Shown piece after piece: positions 21,640 through 32,007 of a stretch of DNA of 64,000 nucleotides. The stretch spans positions 26,192,001-26,256,000 of the forward strand of contig NC_073643.1 of NCBI RefSeq assembly GCF_029407905.1. The letters are read 5' to 3'. Positions within the stretch are counted from its first letter, which is position 1. The number at the start of each line of letters is the position of its first letter. The position numbers and the translations under genes are program-made. Under the pieces are notes generated by a model. It had not been told where the DNA came from and did no database searches. It was given only the letters and a program-made list of their open reading frames with translations. Source of the stretch: Bubalus kerabau. Its lineage: Eukaryota > Chordata > Mammalia > Artiodactyla > Bovidae.

Positions 21640-23239
21640 TCCGTGGAAACTGACAAATGTTAAAAATCAGGTCTTTCCAATTTCTGGTTTAATAGCACAC
21701 CACTGTGTGCTACTTGGAAGTAGCACAAGATACTCAAATAGGTGAAGTATCTAGCTTATAGTTAGTGTGTAAGTTTCAGATAGGAGTTTGACTCCTAGTC
21801 AATTACACACCAGGCTCTACCTTGTTGAGGCTGCTTACAGAGTCCAACAGAGTCAGTCATTGTGAATAAACTGACTATTCTTCCATAAATTCTATCAAAT
21901 GTTTACTTTCCCTAATGTTTTGGTTATACTTAATTTTTTTAGATGCAAATAGCTGGTTATCTTAGTGAGCTTTTGCATAATAGAACAATTTCTTTTTTTA
22001 CAATTTAGTGTGTTTTTTATGGGGGTGATGACTACTTGGATGACATATCGGCACCTCTTCTCTTAGCCTGTCAATATTTTGACAGGCTATTTTAACATTC
22101 ACCTCCCAACTGAAAAATTTAGCAGGAACCACAAGGAGATGGGATGGCAGGAAGAAAGGATAGGTGGGAAAGGAATTTTAAGATGTATCAAGATATAAGG
22201 AACAACATAACCTTTAAAAAAAAAAAAGGAAAAGAAAGCATGGTGAGAGTACACTTAGAAGCTGTAGTGATTTTCTTCTGCAACAGATTATCAACAGCAA
22301 AAAGAATTATAGCTTTTCTCTCCACAGCAGGATAAAACTCCATGTCACTCTTTACAATAATCCAGAACAGTTTCTAAATTGAAACCATTTTACTTGTTTG
22401 ACTGCTTGTCTTGTTTGTGTGATCTGTTGTTATGGAAATGACTAAGATGTCAAAACATTGTTTTGTATGATCCCACAGGGGAAGGAGGGTTTTAGGAGGA
22501 GAACTCTGAAAGAGGTTTAGAGGCAAACTAAAAACACATTTGGACCTTGCACTTAAAAATCAAAACACATTTTTTGCTTGGCTGTGCTTTGATTTTCAAA
22601 CCGCTTCTCCCACGTGGACGCTTAATACTCTGGTGTGTGAAAGGTCCATGAAGCCCATTTTCAGTTGTTTGCCTTACATTCATGAACCTGGATAAGTCAA
22701 TGACACCATTTCTTGCTTGCATACTGGGAACAATTCAACAATTTTGATTGAGTTGACTAGCCAAATATAAATAAAATAAACCAAACCAGTTATTTGGAAT
22801 AATGGATAGGCTAAATGATTGTTTAAAATACCTGCAGTCTGTCAATATATTTCTATTATTTTGTGAATATAGACATGTGTTACAAATGGTCAACTCTTCA
22901 GCAAGTGCAAAATCTATTGTCCTGAAATGTTATATTTTAAAGATCAAAGGAATTGCTGTAATTTAAATACATGCTTAAAATGAAAACATATGAAATTCAA
23001 AACACCATTATAAAAATGTGTTTTTGTAAATAAATGCATTTATTATTTCTTATTTTAGGATGTATGGGAATGACTGCAGTACCACTTGCAACTTGTCAAT
23101 TCTGAAAAATTGGCCAAGTTAGTGCTTTTCAAATAATACACCTAAACCATTGACTTCACTACCAGGATGCCATGGTAGAGAGAAGGAAGATTAAGACAAA
23201 AAGATTAAGATTAAGAGGTCTAAGATTTTGCAGTTCCTA
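21640..23239. other. Unrecognised sequence with a small palindrome
   Basis: A perfect 10 bp inverted repeat, AGCCTGTCAA / TTGACAGGCT with a 4-base loop, is at 22065-22088. Poly-A near 22216-22227. No gene or known repeat recognised elsewhere in this 1.6 kb. Confidence 0.4.
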
Positions 23240-23242
23240 AGT

Positions 23243-23445
23243 CTTAACTGGGGCTTCCCAGGTGGTTCAGTGGAAAGAATCTGCCTGCCAAGGCAGGAAA
23301 CTTAGGACAAACAGGTTCAGTCCCTGGGTCGGGAAAATCCCCTGGAGGAGGAAATGGCAAACACTCCAGCATTCTTGCCTGAAAATCCCATGGAGAGATG
23401 AGCCTAAAGGGCTACCGTCCATGAGATCACAAAGACTCTTAATTA
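23243..23445 (+). mobile_element. Bov-tA SINE
   Basis: GGGGCTTCCCAGGTGGTTCA head, CCCTGGAGGAGGAAATGGCA middle, ATCACAAAGACTCTTAA end. Diverged; the flanks share only TCTTAA, too short to call a TSD. Confidence 0.88.
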
Positions 23446-23550
23446 TGCAGAAAGAACCAGGAAATATTTATACTATGGAGGAAAATGTGAGGGAATACAA
23501 ATGTATTAATATAACACATGAGGTATAAAATATTTTACTTCATATGTTCT

Positions 23551-23767
23551 AGAGGTTTGGGCTTCCCTTGTGGTTCAGTTGGTAAAGAATCCACCTGCAA
23601 TGTGGGAGACTTGGGTTCGACCCCTGCATTGGGAAGATCCCCTGGAGAAGGGAAAGGCTATCCATTCCAGTATTCCAGTCTGGAGAATTCCATGGACTGT
23701 ATAGTCCATGGGGTTGCAAAGCGTCGGACATGGCTGAGTGACTTTCACTTTCACTTCAAAGAGGTTT
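23551..23767 (+). mobile_element. Bov-tA SINE with 8 bp TSD
   Basis: GGGCTTCCCTTGTGGTTCAG head; body 23559-23759. The tail is a Bov-A2-like GACTTTCACTTTCACTT rather than the usual CA-rich end. AGAGGTTT at 23551-23558 and 23760-23767 is the TSD. The polymerase III B box is intact (separate entry). Confidence 0.93.
23614..23624 (+). promoter_or_regulatory. Internal RNA polymerase III B box of a Bov-tA SINE
   Basis: GGTTCGACCCC matches the tRNA B-box consensus GGTTCGANNCC exactly. This is the tRNA-derived promoter element within the SINE head. Whether the copy is transcribed cannot be told from sequence. Confidence 0.7.
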
Positions 23768-23798
23768 ACTTTGTAACATTGTATATAGTCCATTTTTA

Positions 23799-24591
23799 TA
23801 CATGTTCAGTTCAGTTCAGTCGCTCAGTCGTGTCCAACCCTTTGTGACCCCATGAATGGCAGCACGCCAGGCCTCCCTGTCTATCACCAACTCCTGGAGT
23901 TCACTCAAACTTACGTCCATCTAGTCGGTGATGCCATCCAGCCATCTCATCCTCTGTCGTCCCCTTTTCCTCCTGCCCCCAATCCCTCCCAGCATCAGAG
24001 TCTTTTCCAATGAGTCAACTCTTCGCATGAGGTGGCCAAAGTACTGGAGTTTCAGCTTTAGCATCATTCCTTCCAAAGAACACCCAGGGCTGATCTCCTT
24101 TAGAATGGACTTGTTGGATCTCCTTGCAGTCCAAGGGACTCTCAAGAGTCTTCTCCAACACCACAGTTCAAAAGCATCAATTCTTTGGCGTTCAGCTTTC
24201 TTCATAGTCCAACTCTCACATCCATACATGACCACAGGAAAAACCATAGCCTTGATTAGACGGACCTTTGTTGGCAAAGTAATGTCTCTTCTTTTGAATA
24301 TGCTATCTAGGATGGTCATAACTTTCCTTCCAAGGAGTAAGCATCTTTTAATTTCATGGCTGCAGTCACCATCTGCAGTGATTTTGGAGCCCCCCAAAAA
24401 TAAAGTCTGACACTGTTTTCCCATCTATTTCCCATGAAGTGATGAGACCAGATGCCATGATCTTAGTTTTCTGAATGTTGAGCTTTAAGCCAACCTTTTC
24501 ACTCTCCTCTTTCACTTTCATCAAGAGGCTTTTTAGTTCCTCTTCACTTTCTGCCATAAGGGTGGTGTCATCTGCATATCTGAGGTACATG
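23799..24591 (-). mobile_element. BovB copy E, 3' end, young
   Basis: Minus strand, tail (TTCAG)n at 23805-23820, truncated at 24586 inside the RT just upstream of YADD. The translated 167-codon stretch 23921-24424 carries the C-terminal half (GCESWTMKKAERQRIDAFEL; MLKLKLQYFGHLMRRVDS), and 24366-24590 the YADD part (RYADDTTLMAESEEEL), with one frame break between. TACATG occurs at 23799-23804 and 24586-24591, a possible 6 bp TSD. Confidence 0.95.
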
Positions 24592-24953
24592 GCTGATTAA
24601 TGTAAAACACATTTGCTTGATTAAAAAAAGAAAAGCAAATGTGTGACATACCATTTTTTGGACATAGTTGTCAGTATGCTAGACACCCATCAGAAAGGTA
24701 AATTCTGACATGTCCAAGTCTTTGTAAGATTTCTGTCCTGGAAACCACGTCAGATAGATGTGCAGCTGCCACTAACCTGGCAAGTAGTGATCTGCCAGGA
24801 TGATCTGCAAAATTATAACACTAAAGACCCCTAGATTGAGTTTTCCTTCTCAGACAAGCCACTAACCCTCTGTGTAATCTTCATCTTGAATCCCAATGGT
24901 CCACAATCTCCCTGGTGGTGCGGACAATATCAGGATTATATGGCAATGCATTT
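24592..24953. other. Unrecognised sequence with a 12 bp inverted repeat
   Basis: ACACATTTGCTT at 24607-24618 and AAGCAAATGTGT at 24633-24644 form a perfect 12 bp stem with a 14-base A-rich loop, 16 bases from the end of BovB copy E. Nothing else recognised. Confidence 0.5.
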
Positions 24954-25202
24954 CACATACATGAGGGGCTTCCCAGGTGGCGCTGGTAGTAAAGAACCAC
25001 TTGCCCTACATCTCCTGCAGGAGATGTAAGAGACATGGGTTTGATCTCTGGGTTGAGAAGATCCCCTAGAGGAGGAAATGGGAACCCTCTTGAGTATTCT
25101 TACCTGGAGAATGCCATGGACAGAGGAGCCTGGTGGGCTATAATCCATGGGGTTGCAAAGAGTCAGACACCAACTGAAGCAACTTAGAATGCACATACCT
25201 GA
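24954..25202 (+). mobile_element. Bov-tA SINE with 11 bp TSD
   Basis: GGGCTTCCCAGGTGGCGCTG head, CCTAGAGGAGGAAATGGGAA middle, CAACTGAAGCAACTTAGAAT end. CACATACATGA at 24954-24964 and CACATACCTGA at 25192-25202 form a TSD with one mismatch. The head carries a small self-complementary stretch CATCTCCTGCAGGAGATG at about 25010-25027. Confidence 0.93.
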
Positions 25203-26162
25203 CTCCTAGCACAGTGTCTGACAAATAACAGTTTCAAGATACGTACTTCTGGAAAGAGATTTAGTGAGTCCTAACATTTTTCAGGGTTCATGTATTTATC
25301 TGTAAAATGAGAATAGGGACAAATACATAAATGAAAATAAGCTTGTTGGGAATAAAATGAGATTATGCATGTGACTGTATTCTTAAAAAGGCTACCCTTA
25401 TATTTGTCACTTTACAAATATTTCTCCTTTTTCATTATTTATAGCAGCCATAAATAAAATATACTCATTCTTCATTTGGAGAGGATTAGTTATAATAGGT
25501 ATTAGAACAAAAAATAACATTACAACCAGGAGATATTTTTCAATCTTGGATTTTCCTCTTGCAAATTTGGTGGTTATTTTTTAAAATGGAATTATTTCCA
25601 CATTATTGTGAACTTCTGGCAGTATCACCTTAGGCAGTTTGAAATTATTTCAGGATAATTAAAGTATTCTATTATTTAACTGTATCATGTTACTGCTCCT
25701 TTTGCTGAAATAATGTTCTGTGGTGGTGTACCATGGAATTCTCCAGATAATGCTTCAAATTGCATCTTTGCATATTTTATGTTTTTCTCTGATTGAATTT
25801 TTCACTAAGGGTTGAGCCGCTATGTAATTCCTACTTATTTTCTTTTTTAACTTCAGTCAACTCTAAATAAACCTCTAAATATTACTGGTCCAGTCTCCAA
25901 ATAAAGAGAACTGATAATAGACTTAATATTGATAAAGTAATTTGATAAATTGTAACAAGAGTTATTCAGTGAACAGTCTATATTATACTACAGAAAAGTT
26001 CTCTTAAGGTAGACCCCTGAAATTTGATCCCTGCAATTACTGCTGTTATTGTAATGTCCTAAAGATCTCCCAAAGCTGTTTTTAAGTTAGTCCACAATAT
26101 TAAATATTCTTGTTGAGAACATTGATTTGCTTTAAAATAAGGAGGAAAAGCCATTCCTTTGA
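25203..26162. other. Unrecognised sequence
   Basis: AT-rich, no gene or repeat confidently recognised. Confidence 0.35.
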
Positions 26163-26522
26163 AAAGATGAAACAAGGCTTCCCTGCTGGCTCAGTGTTAA
26201 AGAATCTGCCTGCTAACACAGGAGACAGGTTTGATCCCTGATTTGGGAAGATCCCACATGCCGCAGAGCAGCTAAGCCCGGGCACCACAACTATTGAGCC
26301 AGTGCTCTAGAGCCCGGGAGCTGAAACTACTGACGCTCGTTTGCCCTTGAACCTGTGCTCTACAACACGAGAAGCCGCTGAAATGAGACGTCGGTGCACC
26401 ACGGCTAGAGAGCAGCCCCCACTCGCCACAACTAGAGAAAAGCCTGTGCGCAGCAATGAAGACTGAGCACGACCAAACATAAATAAATAAGTATATACAT
26501 TTTTTTAAAAAATATGAAACAA
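26163..26522 (+). mobile_element. CHR-type SINE, full-length form, with 13 bp TSD
   Basis: Long CHR SINE: GGCTTCCCTGCTGGCTCAG head, GATCCCACATGCCGCAGAGC, GAGAAGCCGCTGAAATGAGA, CTCGCCACAACTAGAGAAAA, ending ATAAATAAATAAG. AAAGATGAAACAA at 26163-26175 and AAATATGAAACAA at 26510-26522 give a TSD with one mismatch. Confidence 0.95.
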
Positions 26523-26554
26523 ATGCATTTTGAAAAGGAGAAGGAGAAAAAAAA

Positions 26555-26720
26555 AAGCACCTAATATTAGCATCTACAATGTGCCAAGAACTGTGACAGG
26601 AAATTTACACATATAATGCTCAGCAGCAGATCTGAGATTATTATCTCATTTTACAGATAATAAAATGATCCTCATGGTACTTGCAGTACCATGATTGATA
26701 CCACACAATAAGTGGTGGAG
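26555..26720 (-). mobile_element. MIR SINE fragment
   Basis: Antisense MIR: TACAATGTGCCAAGAACTGT, ACACATATAATGCTCAG, TTATTATCTCATTTTACAGA. Diverged. Confidence 0.7.
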
Positions 26721-27300
26721 AGTATGCATGGTTTTAAAATAAGCATTCATTTTAAAATAGTATTAGACTTACAGAAAAATTGCGGAAAGGACAGAGAATT
26801 CTCATATAACCTATTCTCAGGTTCCCCAGCTGTTAATATCTTGTGTTAATATGGCATTTCTATCACAAGTAATGAACAAATATTCATACACTACTATTAT
26901 TATTAATATCTAAAGTCTGTATTTTATTCATATTTTCTTAATTTTTACATAATGTTCCTTTTCCTTTCCAGGATCCCTTCAAAGATGACACATTACATGA
27001 AATTGTTATATATCCTTAGGTTTCTCTTGTCTGTGACAATTTATGAGATTTTCCTTGTTTTTCATCTTTACAGTTTTAAGGAGCATTGTATATCCCTTGT
27101 TCTGGCCCTGGCATCAGACATTTTTCTGAAGAGTCCTAGTACCTTTTATTGGAGAAAGGTATTGGAAACCAAGGTGTGGACATCAGGTTTCCATTTCCAC
27201 TGTTGCTCCTAGGATGTGGTGCTTCTAGGACTTAGCTGGCAGAGCAGGGAAATGTTTTGCATATATATTCATGTCTCTCTCTCCCCCTCTCTTTATATGT
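26721..27300. mobile_element. Old L1 (L1M-type) non-coding part
   Basis: ACAGAAAAATTGCGGAAAGG, CAGGTTCCCCAGCTGTTAAT, CCAGGATCCCTTCAAAGATG, TTTTATTGGAGAAAGGTATT and GGCAGAGCAGGGAAATG follow the order of a known old mammalian L1 non-coding region. I am unsure of strand and subfamily. An 86-codon frame at 26952-27212 is chance. Confidence 0.5.
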
Positions 27301-27343
27301 ATACATAAGATCTATAAATAATGCTCTATGCTCATACATGAAT

Positions 27344-27371
27344 TTCTCTCTCTCTCTCTATATATATATAT
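27344..27371 (+). repeat. (TC)n(TA)n microsatellite
   Basis: Compound dinucleotide run CTCTCTCTCTCTC followed by TATATATATAT; a related TC-rich run lies at about 27271-27295. Confidence 0.85.
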
Positions 27372-27827
27372 TTATAAATATTTCTATGTGTTTTCATCTG
27401 TAAAAACATAGTAAGTTAATGTGAGTTTATACTGATGTCTCAAACTGTTAATAATAGGAGACAGGTGTTTGTCTATTGGACTGGGACATTACAGGTTAGC
27501 AAGCTGGAAATAAATGATCCATGAATCCACAATAACAATGATAAAATGGTTTCCATCATCCACCACCAGTTTACCTAATTTTTCTATTTCAGAATACATG
27601 CATAGTGGTTTCAGAATTGTCATCTATGGTTTACAGGAAAAAGTTTTATCAAGTAGAGTTCAGGCTGGAGACCCAGGGAGGAGCTGATATTGCAATTCAA
27701 GTCTGAAGTCCTCTTGTTGGCAGAATTTCTTCTTGTCCAGAGGAGGTCAATCTTTGTTTTATTAAGAACTTCAACTGATGATATGAGGCCCACCCAGACT
27801 GTGAAGGACAATTTAAATTGTATTAAG
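27372..27827. other. Unrecognised sequence
   Basis: Nothing recognised. Confidence 0.35.
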
Positions 27828-28040
27828 TGTTACTCTCGGCTCAGTCATAAAGAATCTGCCTACCAATGCAGGAGCCGCAGGTTTGATCTCTGGGTTGGGA
27901 AGATCCCCTGGAGGAGGAAACATCAATCTACTCCAGTATTCTTGCCTGGAAAAATACCATAAACAGAGAAGCCTGGCAGGCTACAGTCCATGGGCTTACA
28001 AAGAGTCAAAGAAGACTGAGAGACGGAGCATGCATGCATA
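27828..28040 (+). mobile_element. Bov-tA SINE, diverged
   Basis: TACTCTCGGCTCAGTCATAA head (the GGGCTTCCC start is lost), GATCCCCTGGAGGAGGAAAC, GGCTACAGTCCATGGGCTTA and the tail GCATGCATGCATAC. No TSD found. Confidence 0.87.
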
Positions 28041-28240
28041 CTTTTCAAAGAAACACCCTCAAAGAAACACCTAGAATAATATTTGATGAAATATCTGGAC
28101 AACATGACCCAGTCAAGTATATACATACAATAAATGATCAGACCTTCTATCTATTTTTGTGGTTTTTTTTGAGTTTTTGTCAGAAATGGGTTTGAATTTT
28201 GTCAAATGTTCTTACTGCATATATTAGTATGATCATATAT
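28041..28240. other. Spacer with a 14-base tandem repeat
   Basis: CAAAGAAACACCCT at 28046-28059 is followed at once by a near copy at 28060-28072. Otherwise nothing recognised. Confidence 0.4.
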
Positions 28241-28461
28241 CCTTCAGTTGATTCTTTTAATCAAAATATAGTTGATTTACATTACATTAGTTTCAGGTAC
28301 ACAATATAACACATCATGTTATTTAATCTTTGTGAGAACTGTACTGTTTTATCCTTTGTCTAAATTTTTTTAAATATAAAGTAAATTTGATGTACAATAT
28401 TATATATTACAGGTGTACAATAGTTCATAATTTTTAGAGATTCTACTCTATTTTAGAGATT
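28241..28461 (-). mobile_element. L1 3' UTR, antisense, left of a BovB insertion
   Basis: AAAATATAGTTGATTTACAT, TTAGTTTCAGGTACACAA and ATTTTTAGAGATTCTACTCT are antisense L1 3' UTR. The pattern continues after the BovB at 29479 (TTTAAATTTATTATAAAACA). Confidence 0.75.
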
Positions 28462-29478
28462 ATACTCCAGACCACCTGACCTGCCTCCTGAGAAATCTGT
28501 ATGCAGGTCAAGAAGCAACAGTTACAACTGGGTATGGAACAACAGACTGGTTCCAAATTGGGAAAGGAGTACGTCAAGGCTGTATATTGTCACCCTGCTT
28601 ATTTAACTTACATTCAGAGTACATCATGTGAAATGCTGGGTTGGATGAAGCACAAGCTGGAATCAAGATTGCTGGGAGAGATATCAGTAACCTCAGATAT
28701 GCAGATGACACCACCCCTGTGACAGAAAGTGAAGAACTAAAGAGCCTCTTGATGAAAGTGAAAGAAGATAGTGAGAAAGTTGACTTAAAACAACATTCAG
28801 AAAACTAAGATCATGGCATCCAGTCCCATCATTTCATGGCAAATAGATGGGGAAACAATGGAATCAGTGAGAGGCTTTATTTTCTTGGGCTCAAAAATCA
28901 CTGCAGATTGTGACTGAAGCCATGAAAGTGAGACTCTTGCTTCTTGAAAGGAAAGTTATGATCAACCTAGACAGCATATTAAAAAGCAGAGACATTACTT
29001 TGCCAACAATGGTCCATCTAGTCAAATCTAGGGTTTTTCCAGTAGTCATGTATGGATGTGAGAGTTGGACTATAAAGAAAGCTGAGCACCAAAGAATTGA
29101 TGCTTTTGAACTGTGGTATTGGAGAAGACTCTTGAGTGTCCCTTGGACTGCAAGGAGATCCAACCAATCCATCATAAAGGAAATCAGTCCTGAATATTCA
29201 TTGGAAGCACTGATGCTGAAGCTGAAACTCCAATACTTTGGCCACCTGATGCATAGAACTGACTCCTCGGAAAAGACCCTGATGCTAGGAAAGACTGAAG
29301 GAGGGAGGAGAAGGCGATGACAGAGGATGAGATGGTTGGATGGCATCATCGACTCAACGGACATGAGTTTGAGTAAGCTCTGGGATTTGGTGATGGACAA
29401 GGAAGCCTGGCATGCTGCACTCCATGGGATCTCAAAGAGCTGGATACATCTGAGCAACTGAACTGAACTGATATTCCA
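28462..29478 (+). mobile_element. BovB copy F, 5'-truncated
   Basis: Starts CCAGACCACCTGACCTGCC in the RT domain and ends with the tail CTGAACTGAACTG. ATACTCCA (28462-28469) and ATATTCCA (29471-29478) give an 8 bp TSD with one mismatch. Coding remnants: ADDTT near 28702 and the C-terminal 136-codon frame 28910-29320 (FPVVMYGCESWTIKKAEHQR). Many substitutions make it older than copies A, D, E and I. It lies inside an antisense L1. Confidence 0.94.
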
Positions 29479-29769
29479 TTTAAATTTATTATAAAACATT
29501 GGCTATATTACCTCTGTTATACAGCATATTCTTTTGATTTCTTTTATACTTATAGCTTTTAGCTCTTAATCCCCGACTTATACCTTGTCCCTCTCTTCTT
29601 TCCTCTCCCTACTCATAATCACTCAGTCAACTAATATGATGAATTACATTGACTGCTTTATAAATTGTGCCAATCTAACATTGCTGGGATGAACTCCACT
29701 TGGTTGTCATTATCTTTTTATGTTATACTGAGTTTGATGTGAAAGCATTCTGTCCAGGATTTTCTGATA
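29479..29769 (-). mobile_element. Antisense L1 continued (3' UTR, then ORF2)
   Basis: 29479-29620 continues the 3' UTR interrupted by BovB F. From about 29625 the sequence matches antisense ORF2 (GATGAATTACATTGACTGC, CATTGCTGGGATGAACTCC, GTCCAGGATTTTCTGATAT). The coding part between is missing, so these may be two L1 copies or one with a deletion. Confidence 0.72.
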
Positions 29770-29861
29770 TGTTGGGGGAGTGTGTAATTTCCTTGGTTCT
29801 GTTTCCCTGCAGCAAAGATTTGAAATGGGGGACCAGTGTTACAGCTCTGTTAAAGCTCAGT

Positions 29862-29867
29862 TTTATT
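29862..29867 (-). terminator. Polyadenylation signal of the solo LTR
   Basis: AATAAA on the minus strand, downstream of the TATA-like box, marking the end of the R region. Confidence 0.6.
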
Positions 29868-29947
29868 TGGCTAGCAAAGGAAGTATACCCTCGAGGTGTG
29901 ATGGTGGGCAACCCCAAAGGCGAGGCCTCAATCCATCTTGGCTTCCT

Positions 29948-29958
29948 CCTTTTATATA
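29948..29958 (-). promoter_or_regulatory. TATA-like box of the solo LTR
   Basis: On the minus strand TATATAAAAGG, about 190 bases from the LTR start, at the expected U3/R boundary. Activity unknown. Confidence 0.6.
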
Positions 29959-30149
29959 TTTGTCTTCTCTCCCCTTTGAGCCTGCCCTATGCAAATTGGG
30001 CTGGCCAAGAAGGGGCTGTGTTTGTTTTACCTGAAGTTCTCACTCCGGTCTATGGATTTTCTTTCGTTCTGTTTTTGTGGGCTTTTCCCTTTCTTTGATT
30101 TTAGCCAAGGCCATTTTGGACTCCTTTTTCCTATTCTAACTACCTAACA

Positions 30150-30240
30150 TATCTCTGCTCAGTAAAGGTAATCGTCTGTAATTTTCTTGTAATATTTTCA
30201 AAAGTGTTACTTCTATATCTAATATGTGGCAGAGACTGTC
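30150..30240 (-). mobile_element. Antisense L1 ORF2, right of the LTR
   Basis: TATCTCTGCTCAGTAAAGG then CTGTAATTTTCTTGTAAT match antisense L1 ORF2 and continue from the part left of the LTR. Confidence 0.65.
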
Positions 30241-30628
30241 TTTTTACTACATATATAAATGTACGTATATAATCCTGCTGACTTGCTCTCCAAATCTGAT
30301 TGACTTGCATCACCTCTAGATCTACTTTTCCTACTGTAGAATCAAAAGTTATGTTTAGATGAACTAAAGTGTCTATTTCAGTTCCAGAAATATAACACCC
30401 ATTCCTACATATAATAACAAAACCTCAAATTAATGATTAAATTTCATAAAAGTCATGGCCATTGTATTATTATATCCTCCCAACTACTCCTTGTGGTTGA
30501 GTAAAGCAAGTACTAGTTTCATTATTTATAGATAAAGTTACCAAAGTTCATAAAAATTAAGTTTTCCAAGATCACAGTTTCTAAATGTTGTTGTTAGGAT
30601 TCAAACTCAAGATCTTTGAGCCAACATA
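30241..30628. other. Unrecognised sequence
   Basis: Possible MIR-like words near 30500-30580 (GTTTCATTATTTATAGATAA) but too weak to call. Confidence 0.35.
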
Positions 30629-30881
30629 CCAAACATTTCAGGGCTTCCTGGATGGTACTAGTGGTAAAGAAACCACCTGTCAATGCAGGAGACAGATACA
30701 AGAGACACAGCTTCAACCCCTGGGTCGGGAAAGTCCTCTGGAGTGGGGCATGACAACCCACTCCAGTATTCTTGCCTGGATAATTCCATGGACATTGGAG
30801 CCTGGCAAGGTACATTCCATACGGTCACAAAGAGTCAGCCATGACTCAACCGACTTAACACACACATGCCAAATATTTAAG
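30629..30881 (+). mobile_element. Bov-tA SINE with 13 bp TSD
   Basis: GGGCTTCCTGGATGGTACTA head, CCACTCCAGTATTCTTGCC, ACTCAACCGACTTAACACAC tail. CCAAACATTTCAG at 30629-30641 and CCAAATATTTAAG at 30869-30881 match at 11 of 13 positions. Confidence 0.93.
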
Positions 30882-32007
30882 CTTTATAAGACCACAGGCT
30901 TATTGTATTAATAAGTAAATTCACTTTCCAAAACCAATCTCCAAAAGGCTATATTCTCCTGGAGACCATTCCATGCATAAATAGCAAACTGGAAGGAAAG
31001 TTCTCAATAGCTCTGTTGTATAAAACATGGAATTTGCTCAAAATCCTACCTGTTCTTTCTTTTATGCACTGTACTTACAAAAGTTCAGCTTTCTGCTGTA
31101 AATGTGAATCACATTATTACATTTTATTTTTATAAAATGCAACATTACCTAAGCAGGAAAAGTATAACTGTCTGCAAGCTCAAATTGCAGAATGGGTATT
31201 GGATGCATATAACTAAATATCAAGGGTGAAGGGTAAGAGTTTCTGTACGCTGCTCAAGGAAGAATGAGCTCACAGTCCTCTGCATTTGCTATCACACGGA
31301 TATCTTTATGTCCTTTTATTTACAAAGAGTTTTTCTAAACATTGTACTCCACAGTGATAGCAGATTTATAGTATATGGATCACACCTTGAGGCTGTCTGT
31401 CAAAAGTGTTTTCTAATATAATTTCAAAAAGATGTCAACTCTAGAGAGCTTCTAATTCCTCATGGAAATGATGTTTGACTTTTCCATGACACCCCACCTC
31501 ATCTTCATCAAACTAAGCAGATTTGTTCTGATTCTGGTATTTATATGTTCCTTAAAAATGTAGGCATTTTCCCCACAGGTTTGCAGATGAGTATACTTGC
31601 AATGTTGCAAGAGATATCATTATTGGTTGAGGTTCAGATACTTGCAAAAAGTTAGAAAATATCAGAAACTTTCTGTTGATGAGGGGTTCTGGGTTTGCCT
31701 GTGTAGGTGGAGATTCACCAAGAAGTAGCAGTTGTTGGCAAAACATTTGTCATGTTGCGTAGGGTGAAGCATGGAACATTTTTCAGAAATTGGGCTGTGG
31801 AGGTATGTGATGAGAAAGGAGAAGGATGAACATAAAATAAGTGGGATCTGTATGTTCATGAAACAGAGGTCAGATAATATGTAAGGACAAGCTATTCTCC
31901 AAAACAAAAGCCCATATTGAGGCCCTAAGATGGGATCAATCAAAGATTTCCCCTTCATCTGCTCATCTGGGGGAGATGACCACCCATGACTAGAATCATA
32001 TGATGAT
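30882..32007. other. Unrecognised sequence
   Basis: 1.1 kb with no recognised repeat or gene. Confidence 0.35.

Larger units (their letters stand above)
29770..30149 (-). mobile_element. Solo LTR of a ruminant endogenous retrovirus
   Basis: About 380 bases, antisense. The ends form an imperfect inverted repeat: TGTTGGGGG on the left and CCTAACA on the right, so on its own strand it runs TGTTAGG to CCCAACA. It holds a TATA-like box and an AATAAA signal 85 bases apart, the layout of U3, R and U5. Antisense L1 ORF2 lies on both sides (GGATTTTCTGATA on the left; CTGTAATTTTCTTGTAA on the right), so it landed in an L1. No internal viral genes are present, as expected after LTR-LTR recombination. 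The TSD is unresolved. The family was not matched to a named LTR. Confidence 0.8.

Noticed and set aside
22065..22088. A 10 bp perfect palindrome as a possible terminator or operator
   Set aside because: The organism is a ruminant and a stem of this size is expected by chance about once in such a window.
26952..27212. An 86-codon frame that looks like a secreted or membrane peptide
   Set aside because: It lies in old L1 non-coding sequence and has no homologous motif or splice context.
29700..30098. A 132-codon frame with hydrophobic stretches on the plus strand
   Set aside because: It runs antisense through the L1 and the solo LTR; the hydrophobic look comes from T-rich antisense sequence.
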